Below, one piece after another: positions 1-11,550 of a stretch of DNA of 64,000 bases; within the stretch, counting starts at the first letter, position 1, and every line of letters starts with the position of its first letter. The position numbers and the translations under genes are program-made. The DNA comes from Sarocladium kiliense (Eukaryota > Ascomycota > Sordariomycetes > Hypocreales > Sarocladiaceae), in contig JAUZTG010000014.1 in NCBI GenBank assembly GCA_030734395.1, forward strand, positions 2,501 through 66,500, in the 5' to 3' direction. The notes beneath the pieces were generated by a model. It made no database searches and was not told the DNA's origin. It was given only the letters and a program-made list of their open reading frames with translations.

Positions 1-268
1 GTCTAAGGTCTCTCTTCTCTTTATACCTTCAAGGCCTCCAAGGTCTCTCTTCTCTTTATACCTTCAAGGCCTCTAAGGTCTCTCAACACTATCTTTCCCC
101 TCTATATCTTCAAGGTCTAAGGTCTCTCTTCTCTTTATACCTTCAAGGCCTCCAAGGTCTCTCTTCTCTTTATACCTTCAAGGCCTCTAAGGTCTCTCAA
201 CACTATCTTTCCCCTCTATATCTTCAAGGTCTAAGGTCTCTCTTCTCTTTATACCTTCAAGGCCTCTA
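1..268. repeat. 114-bp tandem repeat (2.35 copies)
   Basis: The unit starting gtctaaggtctctcttctc begins at 1, 115 and 229, so the period is 114 bp. Each unit is made of three related subunits of about 38 bp built on aaggtctctcttctctttat; the third has diverged (caacactatctttcccc). The array runs directly into the start codon of the zinc-finger/endonuclease ORF at 277, so it may be the 5' untranslated or promoter repeat of that element. The array may continue beyond the left edge of the window. Confidence 0.9.
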
Positions 269-276
269 AACGCAGC

Positions 277-1368
277 ATGGCAACACATCAGTGCCCCAGC
301 TGCAAGGCCAGCTACAAAGATATCCTTGAGCATATAAGGAAAAAGCACCCAACCACGCCCTTTACAACCTTGCAACTCCAGCCAGTCGGCTTGGTTCCCT
401 GCCCAGAGTGCGGCACGGCTTGCCGAAGTGCCCACGGCGCCGCCGCACACATGGCCAAGATACACGGCATCACAGGAGCCCACAGGATCTCTACAGGGCT
501 CCGAATCCGAACACAGCCACCTGGATCAGCCACGCCCGCCCCCCGTGCCAATACCTTCAGCCCGGACCTTCAGGCCATCCAAAAGCTCCCCACACAACCA
601 GAGAGCCCACGGCACACCCTGCACCAATCCCCCCAGGCTGACCAAGACTCTTCCTCCCGATCTCACGGACTGCAGGGTAGCCTTTGGGCCCCATCCGCCC
701 AACGGAAACGCCGCAGATCTATCTCCCCTGATCAGCGTGCCGTACGGGCTCAATTTACAGACCCCGAGGCAACTGAAGCTCTTCGAGCCAGGCTCCTCTT
801 GCCCGTACGGCCTCCTGAGACTCCCTGCAACTACTGCGCCGCAGAGGCTGCCCTGGGCCACGAGGACCTCTGCAAGGGAGCCTCCAGAAGGTGGCTAGCT
901 CGCCACAACCAGATCACCCGTGCCTTCGAAAAAACACTCACTAGCCGGCCTGATCTGGAATTCGAGCTAGAGCCTCATATACCTGGGCAGGCTCCTGAGG
1001 CCCCCGTGCCACAGGCTCCCCCTAGGGCTGATTTTGCCGTTACCCTCGGCAACACACGCTACTTTTACGATGTGCAAATCGTCGCTATAAACAAACAATC
1101 AGCCCGAACAGAGGCAGCCGCTACCCTGCAGGAGGCCGCGGCTGAAAAACAGCGGAAATACAAGGGCCTAGGCCATTGTCTCAAACCTCTGATCATATCA
1201 GCCGGCGGCCTGATGGAGAAGGAAACAGCCCAAACCTACAAGGGCCTTCAGCGCCTGATGGGCTCTGTTGCCGCTGCCTGGCTTGATAGCCAGATAAGCT
1301 ATACCCTTGTGAAAACACGGGCTATTTCGGCTGCCTCGATCGCTCGAGACATTCCCTTACGCAACTAA
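277..1368 (+). CDS. Zinc finger plus restriction-like endonuclease ORF from a CRE/R2-type non-LTR element, no reverse transcriptase
   Basis: This 363-residue uninterrupted ORF has two N-terminal C2H2 fingers, CPSC..H..H (residues about 6-24) and CPEC..H..H (about 42-63). A Ser/Pro/Gln-rich linker follows (about 75-165). The C-terminal half has a C-x2-C-x7-H-x3-C knuckle (CNYC..H..C, about 184-198) followed by RHN, then RADF, YFYDVQIV and KQRKYK. That order is the CCHC knuckle plus PD-(D/E)xK-like nuclease that ends R2, NeSL and CRE-clade retrotransposon proteins. In those elements about 500 or more residues of reverse transcriptase lie between the fingers and the knuckle; here there are none. 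It could be an internally deleted non-autonomous element or a domesticated DNA-binding nuclease. The ORF has no stops, so decay is recent or selection acts. The start is the first ATG, followed at once by a finger. Confidence 0.75.
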   Translation: MATHQCPSCKASYKDILEHIRKKHPTTPFTTLQLQPVGLVPCPECGTACRSAHGAAAHMAKIHGITGAHRISTGLRIRTQPPGSATPAPRANTFSPDLQAIQKLPTQPESPRHTLHQSPQADQDSSSRSHGLQGSLWAPSAQRKRRRSISPDQRAVRAQFTDPEATEALRARLLLPVRPPETPCNYCAAEAALGHEDLCKGASRRWLARHNQITRAFEKTLTSRPDLEFELEPHIPGQAPEAPVPQAPPRADFAVTLGNTRYFYDVQIVAINKQSARTEAAATLQEAAAEKQRKYKGLGHCLKPLIISAGGLMEKETAQTYKGLQRLMGSVAAAWLDSQISYTLVKTRAISAASIARDIPLRN

Positions 1369-1408
1369 CCTATCTCTTCGTTCTGCCCTTTGATATAGCC
1401 TAGATTCC

Positions 1409-1660
1409 ATGTATCTATACACGGAATACCTCTCTTTTCTTACCTCTCTTTTCTCGCCTTTTTTATCTCTTCTTATCTCTTTTTACCTCTCTTTATCTCT
1501 CTTTATCTCTTTTTATCTCTTTTTACCTCTCTCTATCTCTCTCTATCTCTTTTTTTATCTCTTTTTATCTCTCCTCTTATCTATCTTCTTATATCTCCTT
1601 AAATCTCTTTATCTCTCTTTATACCTCTATTTACCTCTTAAATTATCTCTTATGTAAAAT
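1409..1660. repeat. Pyrimidine-rich (tctcttta)n low-complexity tract
   Basis: About 250 bp of nearly pure pyrimidine strand with occasional A, made of imperfect tctctttta/tctctttat units. It lies just 3' of the endonuclease ORF and resembles the composition of the 5' repeat, so it may be the 3' untranslated region of the same element. The open frame across it is a by-product of low complexity. From 1661 to 2216 I see no gene; near 1687 there is a short degenerate aaccc/aaaccctaa run. Confidence 0.8.
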
Positions 1661-2216
1661 AGCCTCAGCAAGATAGCTTAGTTAGAACCCAAACCCAATC
1701 CCAAACCCTAAGCCCTCCAACCTCTCTGTGTCTACCTACTAGTTGAAAAGCCACGCCACAGTAATGCTTCCAAGCTGTGCCTTCACTAACAGGAGCAACG
1801 AGCAAGGGCCTTCGAATTTCGGTGGTGTGCCCTCCACTTTTGGGCGGTTAAGACTGCACTTTTCCGAGGTCAATGCGCCCTTTGATACCTTTACCAGGTA
1901 TGGTCGTACGTGGAAAATAAGGGAGCAAAAAGTATAGATAAGTCACAAAACATGACTCTTGTCACCTGAAAGTGTTCACTATCGCGTGAATAGGGTCAAC
2001 GGTTGCCGTCATGATCTTTTCTGAGCATGAACATGGACAGGTTCACCACAAGAATGCACCATGGCGTGTGTATTGCGGAAGATGGTCCATTTTCTTTACT
2101 TTGGACAAGAAAGTTGGCACCACGTTGGGGTCTGTGCTATCGGTTATGCTCATAGCTGGCATACTGTGTCTGCCTGAATTCATCAGTTCAGAACGAAATC
2201 TCTTGTCCCGCTTACA

Positions 2217-4149
2217 TCACGCCAGCTCTTTCCGGATATCATCTCTGAAACCATCCCATTCTTGGTTGAACAGTGGCCCTTCAGCCGCAGGGACTTGTCC
2301 CATTGCGCAGTACTCAAAGTGAACACGTTGCTGAGTCGCATAGAAATCATCAAACCGGCTTGAGAGCGCGTCGGAGAGAGTCGCCACATTGCCCAAGGGG
2401 TGCAGCGATTCCCAAGGACGCACACAAGTCTGCGACTTGCAGGACTTGAGCACGAACAGCAGTGAGTCTAGCCGAGAGACAATCTTCTCGATGGGGAATC
2501 CTGATGCGTGAGTCGCTGCACTGTCAGGTGCCAGGAGATTATTGATCTGATAGGGGTCGACCTGGGAAGGAGAAAACCGAAGCCTGTCAGCAATGTATGG
2601 CTTCGCATGTAGGTACGAAAGTGTATGCTGACTTACATTGAGGTCGTAGAGCTCGTGCTCTTGGGTGCAATGGACGGAGTAGTACAGATTATGCGACTTG
2701 CCAAGCACCCTCACAGCCTTGTACGTGTTGTTGAGGTACAATTGCTGACGATCCCAAGACTTCCCTTCGAACATGGCCAAGCCCCAGAACTCCACGGTAA
2801 CGTGTTCCTGCCGGGTTTCCACCGCGCTTTCGAGACTCGACTGCGTCAGCGGGATCGCCAGGCCATCGAAACTATCGCGGGAACGCGCGCCCGCAAGCTC
2901 GAGGAAAGTTGGAGACAGGTCGGTATGTGTGGTGACAATCTCAGTTGTGATGTTTGCAGGCACACCCGGCCCACGGACGATTAAGGGAATATTGATATCC
3001 TCCTCAAAACCGCACTCCTTACCAGGACCAAGGCGATGCTGGCTGAGGTGGTACCCATTATCCGTGGTGTAGAAAATATAGGTATTGTCGAGCAGGTCAT
3101 ACTGCTCCAAGCGCCGAACTATGTCCTCTACGAGCTCATCTACCGACTGAAGAGCTCGCAGACGTTCCCTGTAGAAGTGGTCATGGTAATCCACTATTTC
3201 GTCCGTCAATTTCTCCAGTTTTGATACCCAGTGAACACCTGACGGCTTGTCGGGATTGAAATTAGGTGTCCGGGGAACCTTGAGACCCTGAAATAGTTTC
3301 GCATGCCTTGTAGCAGGGATAGGAGGCGTGATGTTGACGACATCGGCGATCGGTACATCCTGGGGGTCATCCCAGTCATCCCAGCCATCCCGGAATACAA
3401 CATTGGAATGAGGCGCTACCGGTGCAACGCCCAGAAAGAAAGGCTTGTCGTCCTTGACGGCATCGTCAAGAAAACCCAGAGCTTTGTATGCCAGCACATC
3501 CATAGTATGCTGGCCCTCATAGCTAACAGGTGGATCTTGGTTTCGTTGGTATGAGGCATTCAGGTAATCGTAGGTGTAGGGATCAAGCAGAAAGTCGGAC
3601 TGTGTCCAGCCGTTGGGGAAGGGTTGGTTGTAGTTGTCAGTGGTGTGGGCGTTGAATAGCTTCCCAGTATAGTACGTATTATACCCAGCGTCCTGCAGCC
3701 ACACGGGGAGATAGGCATCATTGAGACCATTTCTGATAAATTGCGGATATCCTCCTGTTCTATTGTAAGCATCAATACTTGCTTGCTTGATTGCTACTGA
3801 ACTGCTCACCGTATGGAGGGTTGACGTCGGTGACATTGGTATTATGAGAGAGCATCCCAGTTAATATGGACGCACGGGCAGGGCAGCAGATAGCCGTAGT
3901 GCAGAAGTGCTTCTTGAACAATGTACCCTGTTCAATCAGGTGTTTGCGGGTGAGAGGCGTGTACTCTAGAGAGTTCATATGGAGGTCCTGATCATCGGTC
4001 AAGATGAAAATGATGTTGGGCTGCTTGGACGGTCGGCCAGCCGTCAACCAGCTCAAAGGGTTCTGCTGACTGTCTCCCCACAGAGATGCGAGGCTCGATG
4101 TTGCGAACGCTAGAAGCGTCACAGCCGCGACGGAGTTCCACAGATGCAT
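2217..4149 (-). CDS. Secreted sulfatase (arylsulfatase/GlcNAc-6-sulfatase type)
   Basis: Three exons, 4149-3810, 3754-2637 and 2561-2217, give 600 residues; introns are 55 and 75 bp, the second in frame. The N-terminus from MHLWNSV is a signal peptide; an in-frame ATG 27 bp upstream would add nine residues before it, so 4149 is preferred. NIIFILTDDQD supplies the metal-binding aspartates and CCPARASILTG contains the C-x-P-x-R motif whose cysteine is converted to formylglycine. GKLFNAH and VAPVAPHSN are further sulfatase blocks. The family hydrolyses sulfate esters outside the cell. It faces the start of an AstA/Dal5-type transporter across a 0.8-kb shared upstream region, which suggests release and uptake of sulfur compounds. 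The substrate cannot be told from sequence. Confidence 0.92.
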
Positions 4150-4956
4150 GATGAAGCCAGTAATGATTCGGCTCAACTTAGTTTGCTAAGTTTGTGGACG
4201 CTCTGATTTCATGGTCGGGAGTTGTCGATGTCTTTATATCGCTCAAAAAGAGAACAGCATTAGACCGCTACGGTCGACTTGGCACCCGAAATCATCTGTT
4301 ACGATGAAATCGAGCACCGATATCCGAGTTTCACCTTTCTTTGCAATATTCGAGGAAGAGTCCGCGAGGAGCTAACAATAGGGAATTGAAAATGTGGAGT
4401 AATGCGACAGGCTGAACGCGACAGCCCCTCTTGCACAGGAGCCAATCGCGATACATAGAATACGACGAGTAGCACTCTGGTGTCCAAGGGACGACAGACT
4501 GTACGCATCGCTGTTTTTAGCACCTGCAGGGGACGCAGTAAGTAGTTCGCACAATTGCTTGACGGTGGCGCATTTTCGGGTGTGATGGCGTGCTTTACAG
4601 CTATGGCCCACTGAGCGTCCACTGAAATGGTCCAGGACACTGGAATCGGGTCGAAGAGAATAGCTCTGGCAGCAATCACGCCATCGATAAGATCCATCCC
4701 TTCCTATGAAGTTTGCTAGCCTAGACCGAGCCCATGGTGCGGTACTGCCGCCATGCATTTAGCGATCCGAAGCAATACATAAGCCGATAGACCGGGATAT
4801 AACAGTGACTTCTATGAACTTATAAAGCAGCGACAACCGCGCCGACCATGGCTCATGAGACCTGCAAGCATTGAGAACGAGTTCTAGGTACAGAGCAAAG
4901 TTCCACTGAGTTTTATCATTATCAGTCTTACTACGCACTGTTACGCCCATTTGAAC
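4150..4956. promoter_or_regulatory. Divergent upstream region, sulfatase / MFS
   Basis: This 807-bp stretch separates two divergently transcribed genes and should carry both promoters. Small frames on the minus strand (for example 4299-4697) show no recognisable domain or splice pattern. I could not identify a specific operator. Confidence 0.5.
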
Positions 4957-7091
4957 ATGGCGAGTCTTGTGGAACCTGGCGAGAAAGACGGTGGTCTTAC
5001 TGCCACTGATCGTCTATATATCGAGACACCACCTAGCGAGATCGAGCGCGACTGGACTGATGAAGAAGAAGCAAAGATTGTTCGGAAGTGAGCCTGCTAC
5101 GTTGTGGAATCGTCAAGAGACATATGCGTTCCGATCGCTGATTTTGCATAGGATCGACTTCCTCATACTGCCGATCTTCGTTCTCGCATTCTTCTCGCTG
5201 CAACTGGATCGAGGCAATATGTATGTTTTCACCTGATCGGTTCCTATAGCTAGCTTCCTATTCCTATATAATTTGTTCTAACCCCTTTCTTCTTCAGTGG
5301 CAATGCCGCTACTAACAATTTCATGGGAGACGTTGGTATCACGCAGCTGCAATTCAATATTGGCAACCAACTCCTCGCCTTGGGCATTGTTCTACTCGAG
5401 GTTTGTCGTCTATGCCAAAAGAAATACTGGAGAGAAGAATACGTGCTTACTTGGTAATAATTCAGATACCTAGCAACCTGATTTTGTACAAAGTTGGACC
5501 GTCACTATTCATCGGCTGTCAAGTCCTCGCATGGTATTGCCCCCCCGTATTTCCACATATCTCTGGAAACCTGCTCACACTCTGCTCTAGGAGTCTTGTC
5601 GGCACATTTCAAATGTTTCAGCACGGACCGGCAGCGTATTATGTCACTAGACTTTTGCTTGGGTGGGTCATGCACTTGAGTCCAACAGCACCATCTAACG
5701 AGATCTAATGTCTGAACGTCAGCTGTTGCGAAGGCGGTTTTATACCTGGTTCCTTGTATACAATCACGCGATGGTATACGCGAGACGAGACCAGCAAACG
5801 GTTCTCTATCTTCTTTCTTGGGAATATGCTTGCAGGCGCTCTTAGTGGCCTCTTAGCCTTTGGAATGTAAGTCGCACACTCATGATAATGCTTGGCTTGA
5901 CACGTAATGACTTATGACTGAACAGCTTGCACCTTGACCGCAAGGCTGGTCTCGCAGGCTGGCAATGGCTTTTCATGGTGCGTTGGCGGCCTGATCTAAC
6001 ATTTCAACTTTCTTTTTCTCCGGTGATCGCCTGACTGACTGTACGCAGATTGAGGGTCTAATCGGAATTGTCATTGGTATTATTTTCATCGCCATCGTCC
6101 CAAAAAGTACGAGCAATCCAACATCAGCCTTCAAAATCAGATTCTTTACGGAAAGGGAATCCCACATCCTCACCCAAAGAATTCTGTTGGACGATCCGAG
6201 GAAGATTCACAGTAAGGAGATTATCAGCAAACAAGAATTCAGAAGTTTTGTGAGTAGCTCAGGTTCAACGAGATCCGGAGCTTCTCTAACACACAGAACT
6301 ATAGTTCACAAACTGGAAACTCCTTCCTCATATTATCATGACAATTGCTGGTATAGCGCCAATATACGCCTTCCAGGCCTACGCTCCAATGCTTGTCGCT
6401 TCCTTCGGCTACCAGCCTCTGCAAGCAAATGCATTGGTATCCATCGGAGCCTGGATCTTGGTTGTAACTAACCTTACCTTTGGGTTTCTGGCGTAGGTTC
6501 AACCGCCGATGTCGCTACGATCCATTAGCTAACGCTCGTACCATAGGGACAAATTTGGCCGAAGGGGTCTACTCGTGCTCCTGGGAGTCTTGATTCTGTG
6601 GGTTCTGATGGTAGGCTTCAGCAACCTGGATATAAAAACGTTGCCCTTCGTATCTGACAAACTACCTGTAGCTCGCGAACCGCATGATGGTGACCAGCCC
6701 GAGCAGGACGACAAGGTTTGCCTTGCTCGTGATCATGACCGGCTTTTCTTCTCAATGGCGTAAGTCGAGACAAAGTTATTCAACGCCCACAGCCGGCCAG
6801 CTCCTAACACTTCTCGTGACAGATCCACTGAACAGTTCCTGGATGTCGATGAATAGCCCAACGTCTGGTGAGCGGTCATTGACAATGGCTGTTATTATTA
6901 TGTCGGCCAACACGGCCGGGATCGTGGGAGGCCAGCTTTTCCAGGCCCATGACGCGCCGCTCTACAAGACTGGCTGGACAGTTGCCGTCGGCCTTACCTC
7001 TGTGTCTCTAGTCGCAGCTACTGCAGCGAACGTACAGTACCGTCTGCTCAACGGACGTCGTAAGCCCGGACAAACAGCTTACATGCACTGA
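4957..7091 (+). CDS. MFS transporter of the Dal5/ACS family (AstA/Soa1-like)
   Basis: Twelve exons joined by 11 introns (5088-5151, 5221-5297, 5401-5465, 5534-5590, 5663-5722, 5867-5925, 5978-6048, 6250-6304, 6493-6546, 6611-6671, 6760-6822) give 482 residues in unbroken frame. The start MASLVEPGEK precedes a hydrophilic tail, then KIDFLILPIF and LDRGN of TM1. Family marks are RDETSKR, LDRKAGLAGWQWLF, ERESHILTQRILLDD, the DKFGRRG loop motif and TSGERSLTMA. The family moves organic anions such as allantoate, nicotinate and, in Soa1/AstA members, sulfate and sulfonates. The neighbouring sulfatase favours a sulfur-related substrate, but that is inference. The 3' end is less certain: an extra intron near 7051 could extend the C-terminus. 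Confidence 0.88.
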
Positions 7092-7447
7092 TAATGGAAA
7101 TGATCGTACAGCTTCAGGTATCGGAAGTGCGAGACATATCCTGGTCCAATCCCGGTTAACAAGCGACTGGAGCTTGTCAGTCAAGACCTAGCCACTAAAT
7201 TAGAGAGAATTAGCTGCATGACACTGAGATCCTCTTTCAGCCCCCCTGTAATGTCCGTATTGTGTAGCTTTCCGCTTGTGGCTTGCTTTTAGTGTGAGGA
7301 CGCGTCCATGGACCAAGCACGCAGTCAAACATAATATCTTGGTCATAAGTACAATTCGAAATAGTTTGTGCGTCTCCAATAGCACCTATAGCTATCTGCT
7401 TGATCATGCCCACGAATCCACCCAAGGCCGAAAAGCCGGGCGACTCC

Positions 7448-8844
7448 TCATGTGTGACAGCTTGTGACCACCTCCAAGCCACGATAGAGCAAGTCCCTAT
7501 ATGAGGGCTTGAGAAATTTTGCAATCTGGCTCCAGTCATGCTCTGCACTTGGTATTAAGCCCTCAAGTCCGTCCAAGAACTGAATGTTAGACAGGTACAC
7601 ACCGGCTAGGAGCAGGGCCACCTGCTCTCTACGTGCAACGCTGTCAATAAAAGGCTGCCTCGCCTCAACCATGAATCGCACACACAGAGGTCTCGATGGA
7701 AACCACAAGATCCGTGAAATATACCCAAGAGCATGCCTGTGTGACTCGTAGTCTAGATCCCCACTCCGGAATTCCTGTTGCACGGCCTCCAGCATGAAAT
7801 CAAGATCTGGGTGAATTTCAGAGCAGTCAATGTCGCCCTTGAAAGGATTCTGCCATCCCCCGGGAGGAAATGAACAAGCCACAGTGCTGTCCAGGTACAG
7901 GCTAGGCGTGGCCACCGTTATGGCCCTGAGACCGCGGAACGCATAGAACCACTCAGCAACGCCGCTGTCCTCCTTCAATCGAATCGTGGTAAAACGCCTA
8001 TGAGTGAGTGTGTTGATGGCAATCAGACAGGCAGTCAGATACAAGCCATCGAAGTTAGCTCCCGTGATTCCCGCGGTGAGCTCCCTCGTCTGTTTGGAGA
8101 TTGACCTGACAAGGTAGCCATGAGAAGCCGTCACAAAGAGGGGATTTTTAGGATTCGATATGCGCAGACTGGTTGCAGCAAAAGCAAGAGTTGCGTCCAT
8201 CAGATATGGGGACCCTCGGGCAAGACGCGGTAGAAAGCTGGAAAGTACAGCGGTCTCGTCATATCGAGAGGGCACGGCGCACCAGTGAAGATAATAATAG
8301 AACAAGCAATCATCGAGCGAGCCGAGGGTTGACGAGCCTCGCAGCTGCATGTCCTGGTAACGAAGCTGCCGTGGCGTGAGGCAAACATGCTTTACAGAAG
8401 CATCATAAGAGCCTGGCGAAGATACACTGAGAGAAGTTGACTCCGTGTAGGGAGGCGTAAGGGACGGAGATGATGCAGCCCCTACAATTGGGCCGGCGGC
8501 GTGTCTGGGTGTCCCAAGCGGGCGAAGCCTTTGAATAGCAACCTTTGCCGCGTCTGCGGAGGAAGAAAATCGACGCGTCGACTGCTGGAACCCGCATGGA
8601 ATCCGCTGCCTGACGCATTGCTCACAGCATGGCTGAGACTCATCGCACTAGAGGGCACGCAAGTAATTGGGTCAGCGCGCGATGATCCAGCCGCGAGCGA
8701 CAGACTACCCTTAGGTAGCTGCACAACAACACAACACACCTTGACCCTCCGTATCTTGCATTGGCGGCATCCTCGCTTTGACTTGACGTGTGCTCGCCGC
8801 AATCTGGGCCTCTCGGCGCGGGAGTCCGTCGTATTCTCCTCCAT
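7448..8844 (-). CDS. Zn(II)2Cys6 transcription factor
   Basis: Two exons (8844-8740 and 8647-7448) separated by a 92-bp intron inside the zinc cluster give 434 residues. Across the junction the cluster reads C-x2-C-x6-C-x6-C-x2-C-x6-C (GCRQCKIRRVK then CDESQPCCEQC), preceded by AHVKSKRGC, typical of Upc2-like fungal regulators. The rest is a helical fungal regulator region without a sharp motif. An upstream in-frame ATG at 8889 would add 15 residues. It lies tail to tail with the AstA-like transporter, 356 bp away, and could control the sulfatase-transporter pair or the MFS gene upstream; this is inferred from position only. Confidence 0.9.
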
Positions 8845-9349
8845 GTGATTGATTGACCAGGGCGCAGGTGACCCTCTTTTTGAGGCCACTGGTTGGGATT
8901 AGATCGGGCCAAGGTGTCAAGCCGTCAGAGAACAGAATGGCTCGCGAGGGAGCGGAGAAGAATGCAGGCGCCGTTGCAGGCCTGCTGCTCTCTTATGTAT
9001 TGCGCTACATCTTGCAGGGGTTTCGGATCTAATGATGGATCCAGGCCGAACGTGGTCGCGGATTCAACAAGATCGGTGTGTGTGTGTGCGCGCGCCCTCG
9101 GATAGACGGCGGCGTCTTCATATTGAATTAAGCGAAACGGACCATCGCCTCTCCTTTCACAACTTGCCCGAGAAAAGACGCGATGGTTTTTTTTTTATTT
9201 TTTTTGTTTTTTTTAACATATATCTATATAAATCTTGACCTAATATATTCCAATTGATAATTGATATGAAAGATGCTGTCAGATGTGCTGTTCATTCCTA
9301 AACCCATCATCCCTCCCCAAATTCCTTCGACTGACTCTACTCTCTAGCT
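8845..9349. other. Intergenic region with poly-T tract
   Basis: About 500 bp lie between two minus-strand genes. It holds a 30-bp T-rich run at 9187-9213 and a short gtgtgtgtgtgcgcgcgc tract near 9076. I see no gene. Confidence 0.5.
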
Positions 9350-11550
9350 TCACGAAATCGTGCGATCGTGGACTCTCAAAGCTAACACTGTAGCTATGAA
9401 AGAGCAGATCAGGGACATGAAGTGACTGTAGAAGATACCCTCGATGTAGGCTGCAGCTATGGCACCTGCTATTGGTGCACTAGCCTCACCTAGGTAGTCA
9501 ACGCTGCTCGAAGATCTCTCGAGGATCTGTACTTTATTTGTCAATCAATGAAACGAGCGGCTGGCTATGTTACTGAGGATGGTTCTTTCATACTGACCTT
9601 CAGACGTTCTAGTGGCCCAATACCCATGGCTGATAATCGTACATCAAGGCCATGTCGCATGGTTTGCATGATGATAGCATTCACCCCAGCGAGGCCGAAA
9701 ACCATGGCAGTCTGCATCGCCAGGAACAGACCAGCGGTTGCCGGCCCGCGTAACTTGGGGCTTACAGCAGCTTGAAGACTGATGAAAGTTGCTCCTTGGG
9801 AAACGCCGGTGCCGAAACCAGCCGGGACGATATAGAGGGTTTCCCAGATGTTGATCCGTCCGTGCCAGCGGATGAGCAATAGGGCATACGAGACGAAAGT
9901 CGCCAGTGACGCGAACACCATGAGTTTCCTGTACCGGCCAGTTCTGCTTTGAACATTAGCATACTTAACCCATCCATGGTCCCTCAGCCTTCTCGATGCT
10001 GAAGGCCCAGCCTAATGAGAAACACATACCGATTAATGAGGACCCCCGCCAGAATCCCACCGACCGCGTTGCCAACCACTGCTGGTGTCAAACGTGCGCC
10101 CGCCACCGTGTTGCTGGCTCTTTCAGTGACCTGGAAATATAGTGGCACTGCGAATACAAGACCTAGCTGAGCAGCCGTCTGCATACCAATGACCACGTAG
10201 GTGGCTGAGATGTCTGCCTCCTTGAACAGCTCAAGCGGTAAAATGGGATTCTTGGCCCAGCGCGACTCAGTCAAGTAGAAAAGAACTCCAAACACGACAG
10301 AAAGGATAATGTAGATGAACAGACCCGGGCTTGACCACGAAACTCCGGCACGGCCGCCCAGCTCAATAGCCAAGGCAGACATGAGAATGCATGCTGCGAT
10401 CAGGGCTGCTCCCTGAACGTCCAGATTGGTAAGTTTGGACATCAGGTCTGTTTGTTCCGCAATGAGAGCATCATCAGAAGCGTCCTCGTCTCTATCGCGA
10501 TGAGACATGTGTTTCGGGATATACATGGCACATAGCATTAAGGCGATACAGAAGACAGGAGCTTGACCAAGAAACGACCATCTCCATCCGATGAAGTCAG
10601 CCAGGAAGCCACCCAAGGGAGCTCCCAGTGTACGACCGATAGTGCCGACTAAATTGAGACCAGCTTGACCAGCGGCGACATCCCGGAGAGGAAGCATGTC
10701 TGAATAGCCAATCGGTCAACCCCAACAGTCAGCCCAAGGAATCTTCCGGAGGGAGTGTCGTGAATTCGACCCCTACAATTGTAGGCCGCTAACGTACTCG
10801 TTATTGTCAGAGCTGATGCCACAGTCATAGCAGAGCTGCCGAAGCCAGAAATAACGCGGCCAGCTATCACATGCCACATGCTCTGTCCTATACCGACAAA
10901 CACACTACGACACATGGTGTCAGCACATGTGTAGCAGCTTTGCAATGCGGCGTTCCAGGTACTCACCATCCCACAGCAAATAAAAAGAACGAGCCCAAGA
11001 GAAGAGTTCGACAGCCGATCACATCACTTAGTCTCCCGCACTGATGATGCTTTTTGTCAGGGTTGAAGTTCCGTCATCGATGTATGAATAAATGAATGAA
11101 ACCCACAAGAGCTTGTGTGGCGCAAGCACCCAGAACAAAGGCGGTGAACAGCCAGCTGGCTTGGTGCAAAGCATTGAACTCAGAGCTGATTCTTGAGCTT
11201 GTGACTAGAACCAAAGATGCGTCTGCATTGACTGCGAATGCACCGACCATAAGCACCGCCAGAAGTTGGACCATAGAGGAGATACTAAGCTTTGAGTCTT
11301 GCGGCTTAGGAGGTATTACCCCAGCGGCTAGATTCTCTATGTCCACGATATCAGTCGCAACCGCCTTATGCGGCCTTTCTAAAAGAACGTGGGTGCCGTC
11401 TTGGTCTTCGCTATCAGTGTCGCTGATGGACGATGAGGTCAGAGAACTAAGTGAGGAACTGATGGACGCTGCGTATTTCCGACCGGTCAGGAGGGGAGTC
11501 CGCTCGTGAACAACAACTCTTGCCACCTTCTTGCCCTTGTCGGTTTCCAT
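9350..11550 (-). CDS. MFS transporter, DHA2/Vba-Fnx1-like (vacuolar amino acid or drug carrier)
   Basis: Six exons (11550-11107, 11040-10967, 10904-10798, 10699-10030, 9943-9598, 9526-9350) stay in frame and give 605 residues. METDKGKK begins a Ser-rich cytosolic tail with ERTPLLTG, a dileucine-type vacuolar sorting signal. Family marks are ADASLVLVTSSRISSEF in TM1, RLSDVIGCR in the TM2-3 loop, VIAGRVISGFGSSAM, and GAPLGGFLADFIGWRW. The length and pattern fit 14-TM members such as S. pombe Fnx1 and yeast Vba proteins. The last junction is ambiguous: the frame stays open across a possible 36-bp intron near 9455-9492. An ATG at 11607 would add 19 residues. Confidence 0.87.

Noticed and set aside
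1409..1657. 82-codon frame of Leu/Ser/Tyr/Phe
   Set aside because: It is the translation of a tctctttta low-complexity tract, not a membrane protein.
1680..1715. Telomere-like aaccc/ccctaa words
   Set aside because: Only one exact ccctaa with irregular neighbours; too short and degenerate to call telomeric repeat.
9178..9240. T-rich run as a possible retroposon poly-A tail
   Set aside because: No target duplication or element body is adjacent; simple homopolymer slippage is enough.
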